Below are positions 8,775 through 15,985 of a DNA stretch of 64,000 bases, one piece after another. The DNA is from Sporosarcina sp. PTS2304 (GTDB lineage: Bacteria; Bacillota; Bacilli; Bacillales_A; Planococcaceae). Under the pieces are notes generated by a model, which worked only from the letters and a program-made list of their open reading frames with translations, did not search any database and was not told where the DNA came from. Within the stretch, counting starts at the first letter, position 1. The number at the start of each line of letters is the position of its first letter. The translations under genes and the position numbers were made by a program. The stretch spans positions 248,001 to 312,000 of the forward strand of contig NZ_CP031230.1 in NCBI RefSeq assembly GCF_003351785.1, given 5' to 3'.

Positions 8775-8806
8775 AACCGTGCAGTTAGTCCTGCTCGGTT
8801 TTTTTC
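8775..8806 (+). terminator. Intrinsic terminator after yvyF
   Basis: AACCGTGCAG (8776-8785) pairs with CTGCTCGGTT (8791-8800) with one internal mismatch, followed by a run of T. It separates the comF part from the SigD-driven flgM operon. Confidence 0.75.
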
Positions 8807-8819
8807 ATTCCAAAGACTC

Positions 8820-8846
8820 TAAATAAAACTTGAAATGTGCCGACAT
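8820..8846 (+). promoter_or_regulatory. SigD promoter of flgM
   Basis: TAAA (8820-8823), exactly 15 bases, then GCCGACAT (8839-8846). This matches the SigD consensus TAAA-N15-GCCGATAT with one change in the -10. It lies just upstream of flgM, where B. subtilis also has a SigD promoter, giving feedback of the anti-sigma factor on its own sigma. Confidence 0.8.
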
Positions 8847-8893
8847 AAAGAATAGGACGTATAATAAGTCTGAATATGAAAGGAGCGAGACGT

Positions 8894-9157
8894 ATGAAAG
8901 TCGAAGGATTCAAAACACCTATGGTAAACCCTTACCGCAATCAACAAATGAAGATTGACCAAACGAAACAAGCCAGTCAGATGAAAACTGACAAGCTGGA
9001 AATATCATCGGAAGCAAAAAAGCTATCTGCCACTTCACCAGTTGAGACAGAACGCCAGCAACGCGTACAACAGCTAAAAGCTCAAGTACAGTCCGGTGAG
9101 TATCAAGTAGACGCGAAAACACTCGCTTCAAATATGTTGTCATACTTCAATAAGTAA
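8894..9157 (+). CDS. flgM: FlgM, anti-SigD factor
   Basis: An 87-residue FlgM. The C-terminal half carries the sigma-binding helices: RQQRVQQLKAQVQSGEYQVDAKTLASNML, with the family pattern V-x-x-L-K-x-x-[VI]-x-x-G-x-Y-x-V/I-D. The N-terminal half is polar and probably unfolded. It binds SigD until the hook is complete and is then released or exported. ATG at 8894 is chosen because AAAGGAG lies 9 bases upstream. It starts the run flgM-flgN-flgK-flgL behind a SigD promoter. Confidence 0.88.
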   Translation: MKVEGFKTPMVNPYRNQQMKIDQTKQASQMKTDKLEISSEAKKLSATSPVETERQQRVQQLKAQVQSGEYQVDAKTLASNMLSYFNK

Positions 9158-9176
9158 GCAGAAAGTAGGAATACGA

Positions 9177-9680
9177 ATGTCCATTGAACCGATTTTGACA
9201 ATGCTCAATCACCTAGAAAAACTGCATATGAGCTTGCTCCGTCTGTCCAACGACAAGACCGCACTGCTGAAAAGTGGAGATATCGACGGGATTGACCAAC
9301 TGTTGAAAGAGGAGCAAGCCCACTTAGCGGCCATTGTGCAAATGGATCAAAAGCGCGTGCACGCAGTCAAGCAGTACTTAACTGAACAAGGAAGTCCAGT
9401 ACCTGCCGAACCAACGATGACGCAACTGATCGAGCTAGCCGACGAACCGGACAAAGAACCGTTAGCAGAGGCGAGGGAACGTCTCCTGCATGCGATTCAT
9501 GAGTTGAAACGGCAGAACGAACTCAACCAACAAATGACGTACCAATCGCTTCAATTTGTGAATCTATCGCTGGACATGATCCGTCCGCGTCCGGAAACCG
9601 TCAACTACTCGAAAAACGAAGTACAAGGGCAGTCACCAGGAGCGAAGCCAAAACTCTCCTCGTTCGACTCTCAAGCTTAA
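9177..9680 (+). CDS. flgN: FlgN-like chaperone for hook-associated proteins
   Basis: A 167-residue, strongly helical protein in the fixed place between flgM and flgK. FlgN chaperones FlgK and FlgL to the export gate through its C-terminal helix. The visible pattern fits: an N-terminal long helix (LEKLHMSLLRLSNDKTALLKSGDIDGIDQLLKEE), a Q/N-rich central helix (NELNQQMTYQSLQFVNLSLDMI) and a disordered tail with SPGAKPK. Position supports the call more strongly than sequence. Confidence 0.8.
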   Translation: MSIEPILTMLNHLEKLHMSLLRLSNDKTALLKSGDIDGIDQLLKEEQAHLAAIVQMDQKRVHAVKQYLTEQGSPVPAEPTMTQLIELADEPDKEPLAEARERLLHAIHELKRQNELNQQMTYQSLQFVNLSLDMIRPRPETVNYSKNEVQGQSPGAKPKLSSFDSQA

Positions 9681-9692
9681 GGAGGCCACACT

Positions 9693-11258
9693 ATGCGTTC
9701 GACATTTATGGGATTAGAAACGAGCAAACGCGGATTGTATACACAGCAATCCGCTCTTTATACGACAGGGCATAATATCGGAAATGCCAATACAGAAGGC
9801 TACTCGAGACAACGTGTCAACATGCAAGCGACGTCAGGCTTCCCGGGAATCGGCTTAAACGCTGGAACGACACCAGGATTTCTCGGAACCGGTGTAGAAG
9901 CGGGCTCGATCCAACGAATTCGTGACACGTTCGTTGACCATCAATACCGTAGCGAAGCGAATAAGCTAGGCTACTGGGAATCACGCACAAAAGCGATTGC
10001 ACAAATGGAAGACGTCTTAGCAGAGCCTTCCGAATATGGACTGCAACAATCACTAAGCGACTTATGGCAATCCCTGCAAACACTCGCGACGAGCCCTGAA
10101 AATGGCGGAGCGCGCGCAGTAGTCGTAGAGCGTGGAGTTGCGATATCCGATTCATTTGGCTACATCCATAAATCACTATCTGAAATTAGAAACAACCATG
10201 CAGACGAAATCGAATTTACTGCGAACGACATCAATTCCATATTAGAACAGATCAGCAGCTTGAACCGTCAAATTGCGGACGTAGAACCGAACGGCTACTT
10301 GCCGAATGATTTATACGACGCGCGAGACGGTTTACTAGATAAATTGTCTAGCTATGTTCCGATTGATGTCAGTTATGAAAAGACAGGTGGACGTGCCTTA
10401 GCGATCGCGGAAGGTACGGTAACGATCAATATTAAAACAACAGGTGCCCCGATTACGGTATTGCAGAAGCTAGAATACTCTACCGTGACAGTAGACGGTA
10501 CGAATGCAGACGGCAAACTACCTGATTTCATTACAGGATTTACATTTAACGGTTCACCTGCGACAAATACTGGCGATGGAAAGTTGCCGATAGACAATAT
10601 GGTGAAAAGCGGAGAATTGAGATCACTTGTCGAGTCGTACGGCTATTTAGACGCTGGAACACCGAAGGGTCTATATCCTGATATGCTAGCAAAACTAGAT
10701 AAAATGGCTGAGGAATTTACGACAGAGTTCAATAAAATTCATATGGGCGGATCTGCGGGAACTCCTCCATACGCAACAGATTTGGAAGGGAACCAAGGGG
10801 AAGCGTTCTTTATATCAAAAGATGGCGGTCCGATTACAGCGAGTAATATGATCGTCAACCCGACATTGGTTGAAAATCCAAACAAAGTGGCGGCTTCAAC
10901 GTCAGAGCCAGGCAAACCAGCAGAAATCGGTAACGGAGAAAACGCTAAAAAATTAGCAGATGCTTTGTTTACGAAATTACCCGGTCTTGGCGGTTCAAGT
11001 GTCCAGACGTACTTTTCGCAAGCGATTGGTGAGCTTGGGGTAGCTGGACAGCAAGCAGTGAAAATGACGGAGAATACAGCTACGTTAATGCTGGCGGTCT
11101 CTAATCGTCGTGACTCGATCAGTTCGGTGTCACTCGACGAAGAAATGACTGACATGATTCGCTTCCAGCAAGCATACAACGCATCTGCCCGCATGATTAC
11201 GGTAATGGACGAAGCAATCGATAAAATTGTCAATGGAATGGGACTAGTCGGTAGATAA
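9693..11258 (+). CDS. flgK: FlgK, hook-associated protein 1
   Basis: A 521-residue junction protein between hook and filament. The N-terminus has MRSTFMGLETSKRGLYTQQSALYTTGHNIGNANTEGYSRQRV, the classic rod/hook N-terminal domain with NIxNANTEGYSRQ. The C-terminal helix pattern is SLDEEMTDMIRFQQAYNASARMITVMDEAIDKIVN, as in all FlgK. The start has AGGAGG 8 bases upstream. Codon use is like its neighbours. It is translated between flgN and flgL with short gaps. Confidence 0.95.
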   Translation: MRSTFMGLETSKRGLYTQQSALYTTGHNIGNANTEGYSRQRVNMQATSGFPGIGLNAGTTPGFLGTGVEAGSIQRIRDTFVDHQYRSEANKLGYWESRTKAIAQMEDVLAEPSEYGLQQSLSDLWQSLQTLATSPENGGARAVVVERGVAISDSFGYIHKSLSEIRNNHADEIEFTANDINSILEQISSLNRQIADVEPNGYLPNDLYDARDGLLDKLSSYVPIDVSYEKTGGRALAIAEGTVTINIKTTGAPITVLQKLEYSTVTVDGTNADGKLPDFITGFTFNGSPATNTGDGKLPIDNMVKSGELRSLVESYGYLDAGTPKGLYPDMLAKLDKMAEEFTTEFNKIHMGGSAGTPPYATDLEGNQGEAFFISKDGGPITASNMIVNPTLVENPNKVAASTSEPGKPAEIGNGENAKKLADALFTKLPGLGGSSVQTYFSQAIGELGVAGQQAVKMTENTATLMLAVSNRRDSISSVSLDEEMTDMIRFQQAYNASARMITVMDEAIDKIVNGMGLVGR

Positions 11259-11274
11259 GTAAGGAGGAATCTTC

Positions 11275-12150
11275 ATGCGCGTAACACAATCAATGCTGTC
11301 GCAAAATATGTTGCGAAACTTATCAAGCAGCTATACAAAAATGGGAAAACTACAAGAACAACTAAATACAGGGAAAAAAGTAAATCGCCCGTCTGATGAT
11401 CCAGTCGTCGTCATGAAAGGATTAGGCTACGGTATGCAAGTAGACAAAGTCGCTCAATTCCAAAAGAACTTAGGTGAAGTAAATAACTGGCTCGATAGCT
11501 CAGATGACGCGCTTGACGGTGTAGGGGGCGTCCTGCATCGTGCGCGAGAATTAGTGGCCAATGCGGCAAATACAGGAACTATGACAGGTAAAGACCGTGA
11601 AAAAATTAAAATTGAATTGGAACAACTGCAATCACAGCTCCAAGACTTGGCGAATACTAAAGTCGGTGACAAGCATATTTTTAGTGGGAAAATGACCGAT
11701 CAGCCGTTATTCGATAAAGCGACGGGTTCGTATAATTCAGATGCGCCATTTAAAGAACATGTCACGATTGAAGTGTTTGACGGAGTCGATCTTCGCGTCA
11801 GCACGAACGTCTCCGATATGTTCAATAATATTAACCAGCTATTTGCCGATATTAAAAATAATACAGACGATACGTATGACTTTAGTGGAGCGCTTGAGAA
11901 AGTAGATATGTTATTTGACGATGTGTTAACGAAGCGTGCAGATATCGGGGCGCGTTCCAATCGTGCGGAGCTTATGCACAACCGTCTGGAAATGCAAGAA
12001 GGCGCGGCGAAAAAACAACGTTCTGAAAACGAAGACGTCGATTATGAAAAAACCATTACTGATTTAATCACATCGGAATCGATCCACCGTGCGACATTAT
12101 CCGTCGGAGCACGTATTATCCAACCTTCACTGGTTGATTTCTTGCGATAA
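11275..12150 (+). CDS. flgL: FlgL, hook-associated protein 3
   Basis: A 291-residue FlgL. The N-terminal flagellin-like domain has MRVTQSMLSQNMLRNLSSSYTKMGKLQEQLNTGKKVNRPSDDP. The C-terminus has ENEDVDYEKTITDLITSESIHRATLSVGARIIQPSLVDFLR, the FlgL form of the flagellin C-terminal helix. It lies 16 bases after flgK with AAGGAGGA before the start. The downstream yviE-fliW-csrA part, normally contiguous, is pushed 0.8 kb away by the third composite repeat. Confidence 0.95.
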   Translation: MRVTQSMLSQNMLRNLSSSYTKMGKLQEQLNTGKKVNRPSDDPVVVMKGLGYGMQVDKVAQFQKNLGEVNNWLDSSDDALDGVGGVLHRARELVANAANTGTMTGKDREKIKIELEQLQSQLQDLANTKVGDKHIFSGKMTDQPLFDKATGSYNSDAPFKEHVTIEVFDGVDLRVSTNVSDMFNNINQLFADIKNNTDDTYDFSGALEKVDMLFDDVLTKRADIGARSNRAELMHNRLEMQEGAAKKQRSENEDVDYEKTITDLITSESIHRATLSVGARIIQPSLVDFLR

Positions 12151-12151
12151 A

Positions 12152-12925
12152 ATGTGAGGCTGACTTGAAGAGTCTTGCGGCTTGCGCTTCCAGACGATAC
12201 GCTTTCCGGAGGGGACGCGGTGGACCGTCAAGCACTGCGAGTTACACCTGTCAAGTGCAAAGATGTGCTCCTTCTCGCTGCGCTTCACTCGCAAAAGCCG
12301 TCCTTCGCAACGGCTTTTCCTGAACCTCCTGGAGTCGATCGTCTTCCAGCTTCAGCCGAACTTAGTATGTGCAAGACAGGTTGATAACTCTTAGTAGATG
12401 GTGAAAACCAAGTAGAATTGTCTGATACAATCTGACCGTTTTTTAAGTTAGATAGCGGTGAAGTGTTTTAGCTACTATGACTGTTTCGATGAACTGAGTG
12501 GAAAAGCAATGACTCTATATATATTCAGTCAGGCAATCTAAAGCTCAACCCACACTGTCCAGAAAGCGGAACTTACCACACTCTATTTCTGGACGAACAC
12601 CAACTGACTTCCCGACACAAACTCAAGGATTCTCCCGGAAGAACCGGCGACTCCTGGAGGATCAGGACGACAGGCGTAATCGCCAATGCACTACTGGCGA
12701 GTCCGCCGCGTCCCCTCAGGAAAGCGTCCGGTTCTGTAGGGAGAATCCTAACACGTACACTATTTTTCTGCACAGTACAGGAGAAGTTACTTCCCATACT
12801 CTATTTCGGGACGATCAGGACGACAGGCGTAATCGCCAACGCACTTCTGGCGAGTCCGCCGCGCACCCTCAGGAAAGCGTCCGGTTCTGTAGGGAGAATC
12901 CTAGCACGTACACTACTTTACGACA
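12152..12925. repeat. Composite non-coding repeat, copy 3 (one plus unit, spacer, two inverted units)
   Basis: A plus unit (about 12155-12410) again has GCTTGCGCTTCCAGACGATA and the extra segment GATGTGCTCCTTCTCGCTGC also seen in copy 1. The spacer (about 12411-12580) has AGCTACTATGACTGTTTCGA. The inverted units are at about 12580-12770 and 12790-12920; the second is shorter and carries CGCGCACCCTCAGGAAAGCG. It sits inside what is usually one flagellar operon. Confidence 0.8.
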
Positions 12926-12944
12926 CAAAAGGAGAGTGATAGAC

Positions 12945-13496
12945 GTGAACATCCCACAGCTTCAAATTCAAACAACGCCCGCAAAAATCGGCTTGCAAGT
13001 AACGAAGCCTGTGCAAGAAATCGAGCAACCGCGAGCGTCATTATCGATTCAACAACCGGCAGCGATTCTCGATATTTCGACGACACGTCCACAACTATCA
13101 CTCGACACAACCGAAAACCGTGCCGATTTAGATTTAAAAAGTGCCTTTCGACGGATAGCCGAAAACGCACAATACGGCCATCAAAAAGTGCAAGAAGGAA
13201 TCGGCCGCCGTGCGCAAGAAGGCTCTCAATTGATGAAAATCGAAAATGGAGCATCGATCGCAGACATCATTAAACAATCAACGGAGCGACCGATGGCACA
13301 GCTACAAGTGAAATTCGTCGGAGACCGCACGAAAATAAAAACAGACGTTACTGCGGGATCACTCGACATTCAAGTGAAACCACAGAAACCGATCATCGAT
13401 GCACAAATTAATAAACCGATCCATAACTACACGCCTGGAAAAGTAGATGTCGTGATGGAGCAGTACGGTTCGATTGATATTGATTGGAAAGTATAG
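12945..13496 (+). CDS. yviE: YviE-like flagellar operon protein (DUF6470)
   Basis: A 183-residue protein in the conserved place between flgL and fliW. It opens with IPQLQIQTTPAKIGLQ, the typical start of the YviE family, and has repeated short beta-like segments rich in Q, P and I (RASLSIQQPAAILDI, RPQLSLDTTENRADLDL, MAQLQVKFVGDRTKI). No catalytic motif or membrane segment is visible and the function is unknown. GTG at 12945 is preferred to GTG at 12936, because AAAGGAG at 12928-12934 leaves about 10 bases to the former and only one to the latter. Confidence 0.75.
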   Translation: MNIPQLQIQTTPAKIGLQVTKPVQEIEQPRASLSIQQPAAILDISTTRPQLSLDTTENRADLDLKSAFRRIAENAQYGHQKVQEGIGRRAQEGSQLMKIENGASIADIIKQSTERPMAQLQVKFVGDRTKIKTDVTAGSLDIQVKPQKPIIDAQINKPIHNYTPGKVDVVMEQYGSIDIDWKV

Positions 13497-13550
13497 AGAG
13501 CCATTAAGTTTTTTATCACACAAATAAGGGTATTGGACAAAATATGCAGA

Positions 13551-13576
13551 AAGAACGATATACTGTCGTTCTTTTT
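13551..13576 (+). terminator. Intrinsic terminator after yviE
   Basis: A perfect 8-bp stem, AAGAACGA (13551-13558) with TCGTTCTT (13566-13573), ends in a T run. It suggests that fliW-csrA has its own promoter in 13577-13688. Confidence 0.7.
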
Positions 13577-13688
13577 AATTTGCCTCAAAGCAAGCACCCA
13601 CTTTTATCTTAACGCTTTGCGTGCTAATGTATAAAGATACTACTAGAAAAACATCTCTTGCGAAGCGACAAAAAAGGAGAGAATGCGT

Positions 13689-14171
13689 ATGACAACGAAC
13701 GTAAAAGAAATTGAAACAAAATTCCACGAAACGGTGGAAGTAGACTTGGCGAAAGCTTGGCATTTCCCACAAGGTCTTCCGGGATTTGAAGATGAGGAAG
13801 AATTCGTCTTGTTGCCGATCGGAGACAATCCTGGATTCCAAGTGCTTCAATCTACAAAAGAAGCAGGCGTCGCATTCGTCGTAGCCAATCCATACAAACT
13901 TGTTGACGGCTATGACTTCATAGTGAACGACGCTACAATCGACTTACTCGAAGTAAAAGACCCAGAAGAGCTAATGGTACTCGGCATCGTATTCATCAAA
14001 GAACCGTTTGAAGAGTCTACGATCAACCTGCAGGCGCCATTGCTGTTCCATACGGAAAACAGAAAAGCGAAGCAAATGATTTTAAATGACAAACGATATT
14101 TAATCAAACACCCGATGAATGCCAATAAGCTAAATGAATTGAAAGAGAAATTGTCTAACGGAAAGAAGTGA
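13689..14171 (+). CDS. fliW: FliW, flagellin-binding CsrA antagonist
   Basis: A 160-residue FliW. The family features are F-P-x-G-L-P-G-F-E near residue 25, PIGDNPGFQVLQS and VLGIVFIK. FliW binds either flagellin or CsrA. When flagellin is exported, FliW sequesters CsrA and hag mRNA is translated. ATG at 13689 is chosen over ATG at 13683 because AAAAAGGAG lies 9 bases before the former but only 3 before the latter. csrA follows after 4 bases, as in B. subtilis. Confidence 0.93.
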   Translation: MTTNVKEIETKFHETVEVDLAKAWHFPQGLPGFEDEEEFVLLPIGDNPGFQVLQSTKEAGVAFVVANPYKLVDGYDFIVNDATIDLLEVKDPEELMVLGIVFIKEPFEESTINLQAPLLFHTENRKAKQMILNDKRYLIKHPMNANKLNELKEKLSNGKK

Positions 14172-14175
14172 TAAG

Positions 14176-14397
14176 ATGTTAGTACTTTCACGAAAAAGCG
14201 GCGAAACGATCCAGATTGCCGACAACATAGAAATTACAGTGCTCGAAATCAAAGGCGACACGGTACGCATTGGCATCGAGGCACCGAAGACAATCGACAT
14301 CGTGCGCGGTGAGCTCGTCCAGTCTGTTAAAGACACCAATGCCGAATCCGCCACATCAGACGTCAACTGGCTCTCCTCGCTAACAGACGATCGTTGA
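14176..14397 (+). CDS. csrA: CsrA, RNA-binding repressor of flagellin translation
   Basis: A 73-residue CsrA. It has MLVLSRKSGETIQIADNIEITVLEIKGD and VRIGIEAPKTIDIVRGEL, including the conserved LSRK and the RGE near residue 45 that forms the RNA-binding surface. The C-terminal tail is longer than in E. coli CsrA, as usual in Bacillales, where it meets FliW. Its likely target, a GGA hairpin plus the ribosome binding site of hag, lies 135 bases downstream. Confidence 0.95.
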   Translation: MLVLSRKSGETIQIADNIEITVLEIKGDTVRIGIEAPKTIDIVRGELVQSVKDTNAESATSDVNWLSSLTDDR

Positions 14398-14447
14398 CAT
14401 AACTTCTTCACATTTTTAAAAAAACTAAAAAACTTTTAAAAGAATGC

Positions 14448-14474
14448 TAAACACTGCACATACCCGTCCGATAT
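14448..14474 (+). promoter_or_regulatory. SigD promoter of hag
   Basis: TAAA (14448-14451), exactly 15 bases, then TCCGATAT (14467-14474). This is a near-consensus SigD promoter about 105 bases before the hag start. The leader is therefore long enough to hold the CsrA sites. Confidence 0.85.
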
Positions 14475-14531
14475 TAGTAGTGTAAGCGGGAGAAAGAGTT
14501 CGGCCGGCTCTCGACACCGCCACAAAAATAA

Positions 14532-14570
14532 GGGTCACATGGACGTGAACCCAACAAACACTCAAGGAGG
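14532..14570 (+). promoter_or_regulatory. CsrA-binding leader of hag (hairpin with GGA loop plus GGA in the ribosome binding site)
   Basis: GGGTCAC and GTGAACCC enclose the loop ATGGAC (14532-14552). The loop context CACATGGACGTG fits the CsrA consensus ACA-N-GGA-N-GU. A second GGA lies in the ribosome binding site AAGGAGG (14564-14570), 8 bases before the ATG. Two such sites, one in a hairpin and one on the ribosome binding site, are the known arrangement for CsrA repression of hag in B. subtilis. Confidence 0.7.
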
Positions 14571-14578
14571 AAACAATC

Positions 14579-15565
14579 ATGATTATCAATCACAATATGG
14601 CAGCGATGAACACACATCGCCAACTAGGTTCAAACAACGCAGCAGCAGCTAACAACATCGAGAAATTGTCTTCAGGTTTGAAGATCAACCGTGCAGGAGA
14701 CGATGCAGCTGGTCTAGCAATCTCTGAGAAAATGCGTGGACAGATTCGTGGTCTAGATATGGCAGCGAAAAACTCACAGGATGGTATCTCCATGATCCAA
14801 ACTGCTGAGGGTGCTTTGAACGAAACACACGATATTCTACAACGTATGCGTGAGCTAGCTACACAAGCAGCGAACGATACTAACGTTAAGTCTGACCGTA
14901 GTGAAATTCAAAAAGAGCTTAACTCATTAACTTCCGAAATCAACCGTATTGCTAATACAACTGAGTTTAACACTCAGAAATTGATGGACGGTGCTGGAAT
15001 GAGTGGAGGAGCAGCTGGTGGTGGAAAAGCATTCTCAGCTAACTTACAAATTGGTGCGAACACTGGACAAGCAATGAATGTTGAAATTCAAGATATGTCT
15101 GCTAAAGCACTTGGTTTGACTTCGAGTGGTGCTGGCGCTACTCACAGTGCTGGTACATCCGTAACGTCATTAACTGGTGAAGCTGCAGGAGTAGCCAATG
15201 CAAAACATACAAGTGGAGCTGCTGGTGTAACTAACGGTACTACAAATGTTGCAAATGAACACGGTTTAGATGTTTCTTCACATGCTAACGCCACTGCAGC
15301 GATCAAAGCAATCGATAATGCGATTGAAACTGTTTCTGCACAACGTTCTAGCCTAGGTGCATTCCAAAACCGTCTAGAACACACAATTAACAACTTAGGT
15401 ACTTCATCTGAAAACTTGACTGCAGCTGAATCTCGTATTAGAGATGTTGATATGGCCAAGGAAATGATGGACTTTACTAAGAACAACATCTTAACTCAAG
15501 CAGCACAAGCAATGCTTTCTCAATCGAATCAGATGCCTCAAGGTGTTCTTCAACTCCTTCGGTAA
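14579..15565 (+). CDS. hag: Flagellin Hag (main filament protein), upstream reading frame ending in its own stop
   Basis: A 328-residue flagellin. The N-terminal D0/D1 part has MIINHNMAAMNTHRQLG, SSGLKINRAGDDAAGLAISE and NSQDGISMIQTAEGALNETH. The variable centre (about residues 140-235) is small and rich in A, G, S and T, which suits O-glycosylation. The C-terminal part has RIRDVDMAKEMMDFTKNNIL and ends in PQGVLQLLR. The gene has a SigD promoter, a CsrA-type leader and AAGGAGG. The oddity is that the last 15 codons (15518-15562) and the stop lie upstream of a group I intron core, and a second coding version of the same C-terminus follows that core at 15889-15936. The mature 3' end may therefore depend on splicing. 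Confidence 0.95.
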   Translation: MIINHNMAAMNTHRQLGSNNAAAANNIEKLSSGLKINRAGDDAAGLAISEKMRGQIRGLDMAAKNSQDGISMIQTAEGALNETHDILQRMRELATQAANDTNVKSDRSEIQKELNSLTSEINRIANTTEFNTQKLMDGAGMSGGAAGGGKAFSANLQIGANTGQAMNVEIQDMSAKALGLTSSGAGATHSAGTSVTSLTGEAAGVANAKHTSGAAGVTNGTTNVANEHGLDVSSHANATAAIKAIDNAIETVSAQRSSLGAFQNRLEHTINNLGTSSENLTAAESRIRDVDMAKEMMDFTKNNILTQAAQAMLSQSNQMPQGVLQLLR

Positions 15566-15888
15566 CTGGTTCAGGGACGCCTATTCGGTAACGGATAGGA
15601 CGCATAACTGGGTGAATTGCTGGAACATCCTGAAGTCTACTTTCCTACAACGCAGCTGGAAACGGCAAACGTGAATGGTTGAAAAAAAGTAGAATTGGAC
15701 AATCAGCAGCCAAGCTCCTGTGAAGAAATTCTGGAGAAGGTTCAACGACTAGGATATACCGTCTAAGGCATACGCTATGACGATGAAATCCGTAGGGCGT
15801 CAAAAGACGTTCGAAGTGCCCAGCATCCTAGGTATTTAGATACAAGGATGGAGATATAGTCTGACCCTATTAGAGACAATAGGACTAG
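15518..15888 (+). ncRNA. Group I intron in or at the 3' end of hag (5' boundary uncertain)
   Basis: Core elements are present in order. P2 is a hairpin CCTATTCG-GTAA-CGGATAGG (15580-15599). P3 pairs GACGC (15599-15603) with GCGTC (15797-15801). P4 is formed by AATTGCTGGAA (15615-15625) with AATCAGCAGCCAAG (15701-15714), the conserved P and Q strings. P7 pairs GACTA in TTCAACGACTA (15741-15751) with TAGTC in GATATAGTCTG (15853-15863). P9 pairs CCTATT with AATAGG (15866-15883). The terminal G would be 15888. The 3' end is supported by resumption of flagellin codons at 15889. The 5' splice site is unclear: 15517/15518 restores a perfect flagellin, but UCCUU (15555-15559) with AGGGA (15573-15577) makes a better P1. 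Confidence 0.8.
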
Positions 15889-15936
15889 TCGCAAGCGAAT
15901 CAACAGCCTCAGGGCGTACTACAATTACTACGTTAA
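15889..15936 (+). other. hag: Second coding copy of the flagellin C-terminus (putative 3' exon of hag)
   Basis: Directly after the presumed last G of the intron, the sequence encodes SQANQQPQGVLQLLR and a stop. The upstream frame ends SQSNQMPQGVLQLLR. The two versions use largely different codons, so this is not a recent duplication. Joining 15517 to 15889 would give a normal flagellin end. Confidence 0.8.
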
Positions 15937-15953
15937 TAGTTAATTGGAACTAT

Positions 15954-15985
15954 AAAAGAGACTTCTTTCGAGAAGTCTCTTTTTC
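15954..15985. terminator. Bidirectional terminator between hag/intron and the homing endonuclease gene
   Basis: AAAAGAGACTTCT and AGAAGTCTCTTTTT form a 13-bp stem around TTCG. T runs flank it on both strands. It serves the convergent hag transcript and the minus-strand gene. Confidence 0.9.

Noticed and set aside
9817-11233. Long antisense open frames opposite flgK
   Set aside because: Shadow frames of a clear flgK gene, without ribosome binding sites or sensible protein features.
12175-12797. Short open frames in both directions after flgL
   Set aside because: Repeat-derived, same reasons; the encoded peptides only reflect the repeat sequence in different frames.
15142-15489. Antisense open frame opposite hag
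   Set aside because: A by-product of the Ala/Ser/Thr-rich flagellin codons; no start signals.
15566-15888. Possible group II intron or attenuator after hag
   Set aside because: No reverse transcriptase and no group II domain V hairpin; the P, Q, R and S strings and the P3/P7 pairings fit group I instead.
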